DNA of 64,000 nucleotides, taken from NCBI GenBank assembly GCA_016785225.1, contig JAFBJZ010000371.1, forward strand, positions 191,001 to 255,000. The letters are read 5' to 3'. Position 1 is the stretch's first letter; every line of letters begins with the position of its first letter. The DNA is from Psettodes erumei (lineage: Eukaryota > Chordata > Actinopteri > Pleuronectiformes > Psettodidae). The notes beneath the pieces are model-generated. The model was given only the letters and a program-made list of their open reading frames with translations, did no database searches and had not been told where the DNA came from. Positions 22,482 to 33,158 of the stretch are shown here, one piece after another. A program made the position numbers and the translations under genes.

Positions 22482-24419
22482 TTACAGTCCATTCCCCCAC
22501 AGCGGCCTCCTGAGGGACAACGAGTCTCTGTCAGTCTCTGCGGAGGATACTTTCATTAACACACACAAATACACACACGTATCATATGATAAATTAAAAA
22601 AACAACAACACTTGTAGCATGAACATAAATAAATATTTAAAAAATCATAAATACAAAACACATGTACAATATTCATACAACACACATGTTTGGGTCACAA
22701 ATGTAAAACACCAACAAACAAATGCAGTGATCAGTATGTTTTCCTTTTCTCCCATGCTCTCATGACCCTGGAGATTCAACAGGAAATCTGTGTGTGTTTG
22801 TGTGTGTGTGTTTGTGTGTGTGTGTGCACACAGGATATTGAGATTCTGGATATATTGCTGAAACAGATCAACAGCCCAGAATCATCTTAAATAAACAGTT
22901 GACAGTTTCTCTGGGTGTCCTGGTCCAATCATGCTCTCCACAAAGTTCAGAAACAGGATGAAATAGTATATAATATATTAACATAAATGTGTGTTAAATA
23001 TGTTAACATACAAAAATGTATATGTTCAATAAATTAATGCAAAATTGTTAAATGTGTTAAAATGTGTATATGATATATGAATATACAGAAACAAAGATGT
23101 ACATAATACATTCATCTAAATTTTATGTTACCTCTTAGCGATCCTATCTGTACTTGAGGAATGTTGCTCAGGTCTGTAGGTAAACCCACATACACACCTC
23201 CATAGTTTCTGATCTCTCACACACACACACACACACACACATACACAAACAAACGCACATTAATTATTTTTTGCAATAAATATCGGGCATAAACAGGTGC
23301 GCTCAGGAAACGAAAAATAAACGACTCACTTCCGTTTGTCATCTTCAGGCGAACCCTCATTTGATCTGACAACAAACGCACACACGTGCACTGAAGTCAG
23401 CAGATCCAATTTCACAGGTAACATCAGAGTAAGGTCAAACAACACTGGCATGCTTTAACATCAGAATGTGCGGTTGTGAATGAGGAGATAAATGGTTGTA
23501 AAAATGTACTTACACCTTTGATGAAGACTCAGCATGACCTGAGGTCACAGACAGACAGATATGGAAAATCAGTTGTTTAATTAACCTTCCATTGATTTTA
23601 TCCGCAGTACTACCACAGTGGAGCTGTGACATTTTCGCACAAAGAACTTTTATATTATCTGCCTCTGACACCTGTAACCCCCACGCAGAGTAACTCTACT
23701 TACAGATGAAGTATAAAAAAAAATAAAGGTCTGAGGACAATGTCAGAAAAACATGTTAATTCACAAAAAGTGTTACTGTTAAACCTGCACCGAGCTTATA
23801 CATGTACACAGTAGAGCTTCATACTGATTGATCGCATTTAGCTATTTGTGGTGAGGTGGACATTTTTAGGATTGTCTTGATGGCAGCAGTAGAAAAATGT
23901 TCATGGGATGCACATCGTGAAGAGGGTGTAAGCTTGAATACAATCACTCAGAATTTCCTTGAGAGGTGTGCCTTTTCAGCAGAATTATCTGTACAGAAAG
24001 ACATCAAAATGATTTTTGGGAGTTGGGAGACATTTTTTTCAGTCCTGACTGTTGTCTGCAAGCTTTTTGTTTTTTTTCTTAAAAACTGCTGCAACCTCCA
24101 CTAAAAAGGGTGAGGCAGCGCTGTGTTGCCGAACGTCTAATACACTGTAAAGCTCTCCATAGAAAAGTCCCTTTTTATGATCATCTCATAGCAGCTTTGT
24201 CATCTCCTTAGTTTGATGATCAAAAAACATCATGGACTGGTCCTTTAACCAAAAAAGTTGCTGAAATAACTTCAGCAAGCCCAAAGGCTTTCAATCTTTA
24301 AATCATGTTACAAGCTACATGTTGCAAGAGGGTACAGTATTTCATTAACTGAGTGTTTTCTCACCTCTAGTGCTGCTGCTGCTGCTGCTGCTGGTTGGTG
24401 AGGAATTTCCACATCCCAT
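22482..24419 (-). CDS. occ1: OCC1 / C12orf75 family small protein (5 exons)
   Basis: Five short - strand exons join in perfect phase: 24419-24365, 23538-23514, 23365-23330, 23208-23132 and 22537-22482 (249 nt, 82 aa). Each has AG before and GT after; donors include GTGAG (exons 1, 3) and GTAAGT (exon 2). The protein starts MGCGNSSPT and has the family core DDKRKNYGGVYVGLPTD, which I recall in human OCC1 (63 aa) as DDKRRNYGGVYVGLP after an MGCGNS start. MGCGNS is a good N-myristoylation site with a cysteine next to it, suggesting membrane attachment (inference). Seven AGC codons give a polyserine run at residues 10-16. The C-terminal end (exon 5, RRPLWGNGL) is longer than human; reading through the exon 4 donor would instead end after GNIKFR. 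A pyrimidine-rich acceptor just upstream (near 24436) hints at an untranslated 5' exon. Function is poorly known; human name is 'overexpressed in colon carcinoma 1'. Confidence 0.88.
22793..22827 (+). repeat. (TG)n microsatellite in OCC1 last intron
   Basis: Interrupted TG repeats with TTTG units. Confidence 0.9.
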
Positions 24420-24949
24420 CTCTCATCTGACTCTGGAAACCACAGAGGCAAAAGGAAAGAAAAGGCCAAAAGAAGAGGAGAAAGAAAGAAACAGTCTTTT
24501 TTCACTCTGCGCCTATCTTACTGTACCTCTCAGTGCGGAGAGAGGTTTTAAAATGTCACCAAGGGGAAGGGAGGAGGTGAGGGAGGGAAGACACTAATGA
24601 CAGAGAGAGAGAGCGAAAGATTGTGCTCACCCCTGTTGTTGAGGGAGCAGAGCCTCATCTCGTGGTTCAAAAGTCTCCCCGCAGTTTGAAGAAAGTCAGA
24701 TCAATGTCAGCTCGAATTTAATTTTAATTTAATGGGCGCATTTCTGCATTTCTGCCAAAACCACCATTTGCTTTCTTCTTATGTTTTAAAAAGGTGCAGA
24801 CAGCACAGCTGAAAACAGATCCTGGACAGTACTGCATTTTGGGGTAGATGCCGATTTAAGGTTGTGAAAAGATTTCAATATTAATATATACATACAAATA
24901 TGTATAAATTTTGTTTTCTGCACACAATATTAATTTAGATTCAACTTAT

Positions 24950-25570
24950 CATTTACTATCTTTATCTTAACTTATTCACTACACATGTCACAAGTAAGAG
25001 GCAGCGAAATGCAGTTATTGAAAAAACATATTAAAAACACATACACATACTATATACTACAATATATACTTCATACTACAATACTACAGAAATGAGAAAT
25101 AAATGCATCTAACTGGTCGCATTTTTTGAGAATATCAGTCAATCGCGTTTGTCTTCCTTTGAAAAATAATCCAGTGGTTTGTTTGACGAATCATGGCAAA
25201 GTGTTCCTGAATGTCTCCTTAGTTTGCTTGGCTTTCCACTCTCATTCACCAGTCTTTCGCACATAACACACATTAGCCTGGTTATGAGTTGAACAATTCA
25301 GAAAACCACATTATAATATATTATTATATTATTAACAGTGCGTTTTGTCTTTATTTGCCGTGCATCCATGTTTGTGACCATCGCAAGGTAGAGCCTTCTT
25401 TGGTGATTCATTATGGTGGAGATGGCGAGTGTAATAGAGTGGAGCTCCCCCTTGTGGCCTCGTGTGTACTGCAGACATTAATATCACATTGCGAAACACT
25501 TTAGAGGAGAGATTCAGAAAACTCATTTGGCGACCCACATGTGGGTTCCAACCCAGTCTTTGGGAGTGTG
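24950..25570. repeat. Diverged interspersed repeat, hAT-like ends
   Basis: Shares stretches with 36865-37225: 'GAGAATATCAGTCAATCGCG' versus 'AGAATATCAGCCAA', and 'GACCCACATGTGGGTTCCAA' with 'CCCAGTCTTTGGGAGTG' versus 'GCGACCCAGTCTTTGGGAGT'. The GACCCA...TTTGGGA ends recall common non-autonomous hAT families in fish. Confidence 0.4.
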
Positions 25571-27340
25571 TGCGTTACATTACTCATTACATTTGTTACT
25601 CGGCTATTAGCTCCCTCAAAATTGATTTCTTTTTATTCTTAACATGTTCTCCGTGGTTTGGAACGGTTTACCGAGCATCCAGCAGCAAACTGGTGAATTG
25701 AGCTAACATGGCTAACATGAGCCAATAACCCACAAACAACATGCTAATAATAATAATAATGATCTATCAAAGAGGGGTTGAGGTATTCCAATCCATCAAC
25801 TGACACTGTCATCCCTGGAGCTGTGTCACTCAAGGAACCTTTGATAATACCATGAATTAAATTAATATATAAAGATAAAGTGATATCATTATTACGGGTA
25901 TATTATATTATAATATTTTATTATTTATAAACATAAATTTCTATAATTTATTGTAGTGCCACCTAATGGTGCCTCCAGTTGCCCCCCAAAATCCTCTTCA
26001 CTGTTGATGTGAAAGGTGAAATTTCAAAACAACAAATAGAAACTAGCATGACATCTTATATTGTTTAGACTGAAACAATAAAACATTAGTTGTTAAAGCT
26101 CCCCATTCAGGGCATTTATTCAGAACAACTGAATTAAATTATACAAATGCACAAAGAAGATTATTGGTTGATGATGACAGACCTCCCTCACCCCCAGCCC
26201 CCAACACACATACAGAGTAAAAGATGGAAAACCAGCTGGAGCAGAGAAGAAACCACTCTGTTCCTTCGTTACATCTCAGAAGTACTTTTATCATTCACCA
26301 GTTTCTTTTGCGCTTCAGCCAAAAATGACTCATACAGGGCCACCCACACACATGATCCATGCATGAATACAGACAAACACACACACAGCTGCACTCACTT
26401 CAGTTATAGTGTAAGGCAAAGTGACTTTCTGAATATAATTGATTGTTTTGTCATTTCCAGCACGGAGTGAAAATGACTGATCTGGATGATCTGGAAGTAC
26501 TCTGAAGTTTTTCTTTTCCATCACACAGTTTTCAATGTGCTGAAGCTAAACATTTTCACACCTTGGTAAATGTCATACAGTCACAAGAAAGAAGAAATGT
26601 CTAAGCTCTAAATGATAACTGTGCTGACATGGGTGTAACACACAGGAACACAACAGTTTGCCCCAATGTTTTTATAGTTATGTCAATTTCAAATGAAAAA
26701 AATCCACCCTTTGAACTATATTGAGTTGAGGAATTTAGTTTTTCCTCTAAGGTATTTTTAATTACTAACCTTACCTAACCCTACCCAAATTAAAAATAAT
26801 TTAAATCAAATCAAGTTTATTTATGAAGCACATTTAAAACAAGCAGTGTTGACCAAATCCTGCACTTGAATGGAAGCTATTGCAGCTATTGCAAATGAGA
26901 CCGTGATGACCAAATAATTCCCAGCAAGAGTGCAACCCTTCAAAACACTGTTGTGACAATGTGACTCTCAAATTTTGGGATCAAAATAATCTCCAGGTTT
27001 TTGCCTGGGCATGGAGGTGAGGCACCAAAGGCCCAAGGTGAGATGCAATACCTGCGACGGATGGGGAAGGACCAAACAAGAGCACTTCAATCTTAGTGTC
27101 ATTTAACTAGAGGCAGTTGTTTGGCATCCAATGCTTTAGATACTGAAGGCAGTCAAGGAGAGAATTAATTAATTAATGGTTTGACATCTTTTCCCTGTTT
27201 AAAGTCGAGTGTTCAGTGTTAAAAGAATACTACTTTCCACCAATCATAGTTCTGTTGTAAGTCTGTCTCCGGTCTCTGTCTGGGTAAATCAAATCATCAG
27301 CGCTAACATACAGGCTACTGCATTTTACCAGATGAAAAAG
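25571..27340. other. Intergenic, no gene recognised
   Basis: AT-rich DNA with short simple repeats. A fragment of a common fish repeat ('CAAATCAAGTTTATTTATGA') is at 26808-26860. No coding exon can be supported. Confidence 0.4.
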
Positions 27341-27470
27341 AAGCAGCTCCGGGAAGGTCAAAAACATACCACTTCCACTCTGAATGGGAACACTTCTTTC
27401 TGTTCACACTGGTCAAGGACAAAGCCATGTACCTCATCTGTCACAAGCCTGCTGATTCTAATAATGTGTG
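27340..27470 (+). pseudogene. Possible hAT BED-finger fossil
   Basis: One frame reads HSEWEHFFLFTLVKDKAMYL followed by ICHKPA, which resembles the start of the BED-type zinc finger in ZBED-like hAT transposases (W..FF.FT..K....C..C). One expected cysteine is tyrosine here, and a stop follows soon after. The longer 148-aa frame at 27209-27655 is in another phase and is not similar to anything I know. Confidence 0.4.
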
Positions 27471-28337
27471 AAATCTACTCATATTACTTTTTTGATAAAT
27501 ACAATAGTTTGTCTTACTTTGAGTTGCTCTGCAATTTCTCTCTTCCCGGGATTTGGCTGTGTAGTTTGGGTCAGTTTGTTCCCTCGAAGAGTCAAGCAGA
27601 GATCGAGATTAATTACCTAAAAATGACTGACAAAAAGTCAGAGTTAATTTCCTGATTTGTGCTAGATTGCAATAGTAAAAGATCAGAAAAACTGACTCAA
27701 CGCGTGTCTAACCAGATAGAAGGGAAGACAATCAGCAGATATGTAAGGGTAAATGAGAAAAAAACCCTCATAGTATAATTTGTAAAAATTGGAAAAAAAT
27801 GCCATAGTATAGTATGTTATAGAAATGGAACAGAATAAAAAACATGAGAGAATAGTGTTTCATAAAAACTTCATTCATTCACTTCTCACCATGTAGGCAC
27901 TGCAGACACACTGACTTTGATTATTTCAACTACTCATTAAGACAAATAATACTTTGTGTAGATTATGTTTGGTCTCCCTTCTTGTCACACATTTTGTTTG
28001 TTACAAATGGAGGCTTGTCCGTTTTGTTTTTGTTTGGTAAATTTTCTCTGTTGAGAAATTGATTCAACTTTATTAGTATGATTTTTTTCATTAGTTTCCT
28101 AGTAATTTATTTCACCTCTAGCTTACATTGGTTTGTATTTGTATGGGGGTTATTTGAGGTAGCCAGAGAATGAATTAGTCCCAGGATTAGTACTGTACAA
28201 CCTTAGTTGTTGGTTGGGGCGTTAAATACTACTCTAGGAGGCCTCAAAATTTATTTTGGTTTTTTGGTTATGGTTGAGGTAAGCTGGTTTGTGTAGACTG
28301 AGATTCAGGTTGGTTTTGGTTTAGTTTAAAACCTTCT

Positions 28338-28664
28338 TTGTTATGGCTGGGTTTTGGACCACAAAGTGCAGGAGACCAGAGACAACAGTTTCCAAGTTGT
28401 AACGTCTAAGGCAAAAAGGTTAACGAAGAATTCCATGGACACAACCAGGCAGTGAAGGCAGGAGGCAGGCTGGCCACAGTCTTGAGATCGCTGGTAGCAG
28501 GGCATGACAAGCACAAGGGACAGGACCAAAATCATCTGGCAGAGTGTGAAGTCATGACCGGGTTTAAGTCTGGGAGGCCAGCCACCCCTCCTGCCACAAC
28601 CTGAAAACAGAAAAGAAACGAAGGGGAGGGAGAAAGCAGAAACGCAACAAACCAGACCATCACA
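28338..28664 (-). mobile_element. Gypsy-type solo LTR, 327 bp
   Basis: On the + strand it begins TGTTATGG and ends CCATCACA, and is bordered by an exact 5-bp target duplication TTCTT (28333-28337 and 28665-28669). Read on the - strand it has the usual fish gypsy LTR look: TGTGATGG, a region with 'TTAAACCCGGTCATG', then CT-rich sequence with 'CCCTTGTGCTTGTCATGCC' ending in CATAACA. No internal element remains, so it is a solo LTR left by recombination. Confidence 0.88.
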
Positions 28665-28751
28665 TTCTTAAGATTATTTGTTCGAACAGTGATGATTACA
28701 TATTATACAGAGCTGTAGTGGTGTCTTGTGTAATGCTGAAAACAGTTTTGG

Positions 28752-29064
28752 TTAACCCCTTAACGCCTGTCGCGATTTGGCATCAAACCACTTCTGCTCC
28801 AAAACAGCCAAAATAGTGTCTGTGTTAGTATTGCTTTGTTACATTAATAAAAGAATCTTCATACCTGAGATGGGAACAGTTTTTTTTTTTACCTTTATTG
28901 CCTATTGTCACTAATTTACATCATAGATAATAGATAATAATAGATTTATATCTATTTTATGTGCTATACTCAAATTAACATGCTCAACTTAATTTAGCAT
29001 CTTGAAAGCAAAAACAATTTTTTTTTTTGATAATTGGAAATAAATTCAGGCATTGAGGGGTTAA
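28752..29064. mobile_element. piggyBac-type MITE, 313 bp
   Basis: Bounded by TTAA on both sides, with terminal inverted repeats TTAACCCCTTAACGCCTG (left) and, read inward from the right, TTAACCCCTCAATGCCTG (16 of 18 identical). TTAA duplication and CCC-starting ends are the hallmark of piggyBac elements. The interior is AT-rich and non-coding. Confidence 0.88.
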
Positions 29065-29271
29065 TTCAAGGATAATGTGAAAGTACTGATCATCTGGGGT
29101 GCATTTTTAGAATAGGAACTTTATCCGGTAGGTTGTAAGAATGTTTACCCTTTAGAGATTCATTCATAAAACTGAGTAGTGTGGCAGTGAAACTGTTGCG
29201 TCCATAGCTGCAGGTGGGTCAGCAGGTAATGGTTATTTTACTGAGCTATTGGGCATAAATATCCACTCTTA

Positions 29272-29818
29272 ATAGACTTCAGTGGCCTGAAGACTGAAGT
29301 GCTCCAGCTTGTCCCTCAGAAGCATGGGTGGGACTGTGTGTCGGACACAGTGATCTGCAGTACGGGGGAAATGGTTCTGGCCTTGTTCCTCTTCACCCTC
29401 TACACTGCAGAATTCAGACACAACTTTCCACAACATCACCTGCAGACGTTTTTTGATGACTCCGTGTTCGTTGGCCTTGGTGGAATGATGATAACACAAG
29501 GCCAAGACCAAGGAGTTGGTGGTTGATTTCCGCAGGCAGACCCCCCCCCAACAACAGTGAGCTGGTCTGGTCTGTGAACACACAGGCACTGTTCAGGAAG
29601 GTACACAGCAGGCTGTACCTACTGAGGAGACTCAGGTCTTCTGGAGCGACGGGGGCACTCCTGGGGACCTTTTACGATTCAGTAGTGGCTTCAGCCATTT
29701 CCTATGGAGTGGCCAGAACATGCTTCTTATATGGCACATTTCACTTTCTTTCGCTGCTGCTGTAATGGTGCAATTTCCAACTTGTGGGACCAATAAAGGT
29801 TTATTTTATCTTATCTTA
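29272..29818 (+). mobile_element. Rex1-like LINE 3' fragment
   Basis: Contains decayed reverse transcriptase pieces in order: a palm-like TFFDDSVFVGL segment near 29450 (FADD changed to FFDD), VVDFRRQ near 29520, and the C-terminal KVHSRLYLLRRLRSSGATG and TFYDSVVASAISYGV. It ends with 'GTGGGACCAATAAAGGTTTA' and 'TTTTATCTTATCTTA', the characteristic tail of Rex1. 5'-truncated and frameshifted. Confidence 0.85.
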
Positions 29819-32267
29819 CTGCATACTAAGTCATCAAAAACATCATGAAAAACAGGCACTGGGAATGTAACAAAAACACCATACATATACCATAAGGCTT
29901 AAAAAAGTTATAAAGATGTCATGGTATGATAAGGTGTCCAAAACAGAAGAAATTACACAGTTTAGTGAGGCATTGAAAATGTCATGAAAACCATCATCAT
30001 AGTAGATTAAGGCATGCCCAGTCATGACACAACTTTTTTTAAAAATTAGATGAGACATTGCAAATTATTTAAAATATATAGAAGCCCCTTCATGCCAAGA
30101 CAAGGAACAAAATACATGAGAAATTAAATACATCGAAGCTCATGCATGATAAAAAATGAAATATTCAAGCCCATCTCTATGAACTTTTCATAACATGAAC
30201 TTAAAATATTTTTTTCATCTTACCGCTTAATTTAAATTTAGTATCACATAGTGTTGATTTTGACAAAATGTTAACTCACTACCACAAATTCTAATATAAG
30301 TTCTCACAACTTCAATTTCAATCATAATAGTAATTATAAATATGATATATAATTTCATAATGTTGACTTAATTTGGGCAATTTTGACAATTTGTTCTAAA
30401 TATATAAAACTGTCTTAGAAAGGTTAAAGCTTGACTTACTTACTTACTTACTAATTTTATTTTTTTTATTGTGTTGTGTTGTTCATTAATTTCTGGACTA
30501 AAGTAGAGCTCAAAGACCAAATACATGAAATTTCAAACCAAGAAGCAGAACCACAAATTAAAGACAATGAAATAGATCACATCAATAGAGTTCACGGCAA
30601 GAATGTCTGGGCAATCAACACATTGAAATTTGTCATTTTTTGTGCTATTTAATATAAGATTTTCTTCAAGAACCAGGATTTCTGAGAAATGACACCTTAC
30701 GAGTACATCAGGTCATGTCCAAAATAGGCTTCAGTATCACCTATGGAGTTTTACAACATAAAGAAAAATAATTTTAAAAATGGTAAAAACTGAACTGAGG
30801 TCTGATGGTTCAGGCGTGACTGAAGCCTGCAGTCACTACAGATTCAACATGGCACTGAGGATTGAAAATCAAACAGTACAAAAGTAGAAAAACCTGATAT
30901 GTGGCAAAAATTAAGTTTCAGTGAGGGGATAAAATCTGCGAAAGGCCACTGAGTTTCTGAAGGTGAGTGGAGTGAATCCGATCTGAAGACCAGTGCCAAG
31001 CAGGAAGACACTGGACACTCCCTGACCTCTGACAACAGGGTCAAAACAGGAACCACACATCAATGTCGATTGGAAGCTGCCTTTGAACTTGATACACGTC
31101 AGTCTCCAGTAAACGCTGTGTGTATATACTGTGTACAGACACTGCACGAGGCCTGGCTGGTTTCAGCTCTCTCATCTACCAGATCGAGGTTGCAGGTTTG
31201 ATACCAAGGCGTCAGGTTGTTCCAGGTTTTAAATATAAAAGCAGTGACTCCCGACCTTTCTCAGCTCGTGACCCTGTTGTTAAAGTGCTTCTCACCCCGA
31301 GCCCTGAGCTGAGAAGCACTGGACTGAACATGCCCAATGACATGTCCGTGTGTGAACATGTCTGGTGACCTCCCCTGATGTCGTGACTCAAACACACCTT
31401 GGTGAGTTCAGACAGTCGAGGAACCGTGTGGCTCAAAGTATGCACTTATCTACTGCTCATATGCACTTCTCTGGGGTTAAGTCCTTCCCTTTCTAAAATC
31501 TGCAGCAGCAAATGCTCATTTTAAAGTGCTCCTCCTCCTCCTCAACATTAACATTAGAGTCTACAGTTTAAAATTAGAGTGCTTAACTCCTCCCTGCAGG
31601 GCAGAAGGAAGTTGGCAGTATAGCTTCACTTTGTGTTTCTATTTTTGTTATAAGTGTTTGTTGTAACTCCCTTATTTTAATTTCCTTCAAAACCATTAAT
31701 TTCATGTTATGTGTGTTGTGTATTTAATGTATGTTTATGTGTTATGGAGTCCCCCCCCCACCCCCCACCCCCCACCCCCCCCACCCCCACCATTACAGGT
31801 TCAGGCCTACAAAAATCCCCAACTTTTCTTAGGGAATACAAAGTCAATATCACTCCACCCCATCCACCTCCAACAGTTGTTCAGGAATTCATTTCACTTC
31901 TTAGGCGCAAGGTTCCAAGACAAAGACTGTAATGTCCAGTCACAGCAGCATCTAAAACTGCAGTAAAAATAAATTTTCTATATATATATATGTATACTGA
32001 AATCGTGAAATAAATCTGTGCAAACTTTTTGTGTCAGGTTCAAATTTGCTGAGCACGTGGACTTCTTGACAGTGCTGGAGCCAGAAAGCTGTTTACGCAC
32101 CCCGACCTCCTAGCAGCACAAAACGCCACACAGGAAGAGATGGTACAAATCTGTCACCCTGAGCAAACAGTGTGATGGTAGTTTGTTGGTTACCTACATT
32201 ATTTTTAGTTGTAATAGCAGGAAAAGCACAGTGTATTAATAAATAGATAAAACAAAGTTTGCCACTT
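29819..32267. other. Intergenic 3' of CPM, no gene recognised
   Basis: AT-rich DNA. A C-rich tract lies at 31750-31792, a 'TATATA' run at 31979-31992. CPM 3' UTR should occupy the right end; on the - strand an AATAAA reads near 32238. No exon of another gene seen. Confidence 0.4.
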
Positions 32268-33103
32268 TCAAACGGTCACAGACCGGAGCACCGCCACCAA
32301 CCCGAGCCCCACACCCAGCCCAGTCCACGTGGGCCCAGCGACGGCACCACCCCCCTCCAGGTGTAGTGTGTAGTTACAGGTCGGGTTGGTTTTAGCTTGG
32401 GTGGGGTTAGCTTGGGTGGGGCTGTTTGAGGTGTAGTGTAATAGGAAGTCGTGTTTCACGGCAGAGTAGCGATCAGGACCATATGGGACATTCAGCGTCT
32501 CTGTCAAAACCTTGTGACCAGGGTACCTCACCTGCCAATCAAGGAGACCAGGAGAGAGAGTTAATAGCTGCATTCTCACCCCAGGAACTACGGAGTCATT
32601 TTCGGGGGGCTGAAAACCTTTGTGCGTATCCCCACCAGGGGAACGGCCATACAGGCTAACACAACATACAACGCTGCTACCATCTGTGCTCCCTGTTGAC
32701 AAATGCTGTTATTCTCAGCCCACGCTTGAAACAATAGTAAAATTAGCATGTCACTCCACGCTGGTTCTTGCATCGTGGTGATATATTGCTTATTATTATA
32801 CTTATTATATTGATTATGAGGCCGTTCCTGTAATGCTTGAACTACCAGGAACTAGTTCCTACTTCCTGTGGCGGAAACGCACCTAATGTCACATGAGAGT
32901 GTAACTGTAATGACCACAGTTCACTAGAGGTCACTGTGTGTGTGTATTTACTGTGAAGCTGTAGTTCCCTGGCAGCAGCAGTCTGTAGTACTCCCCCTGT
33001 TGGTTGGTTATGAATGGACATATATTCCTACGACCTTTGACCTCCACCACTGCATTCTGGACCGGCACTCCAGAACCATCGAACACGCGACCTTTGACCC
33101 CTG

Positions 33104-33158
<55 letters not shown>

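Noticed and set aside
24366..24505. Polyalanine or polyglutamine reading of the GCT/AGC repeat on the - strand
   Set aside because: The frame that starts MGCGNS and joins the next OCC1 exon in phase reads it as polyserine; the Gln frame stops at once and the Ala frame cannot be continued in the required phase.
26440..26506. Possible last exon after 'TTGTCATTTCCAG'
   Set aside because: The acceptor is good but the reading frames are short and match nothing, and no partner exon was found.
27209..27655. 148-aa open frame on the + strand
   Set aside because: The recognisable BED-finger-like sequence in this stretch is in a different frame, so this frame is a by-product.
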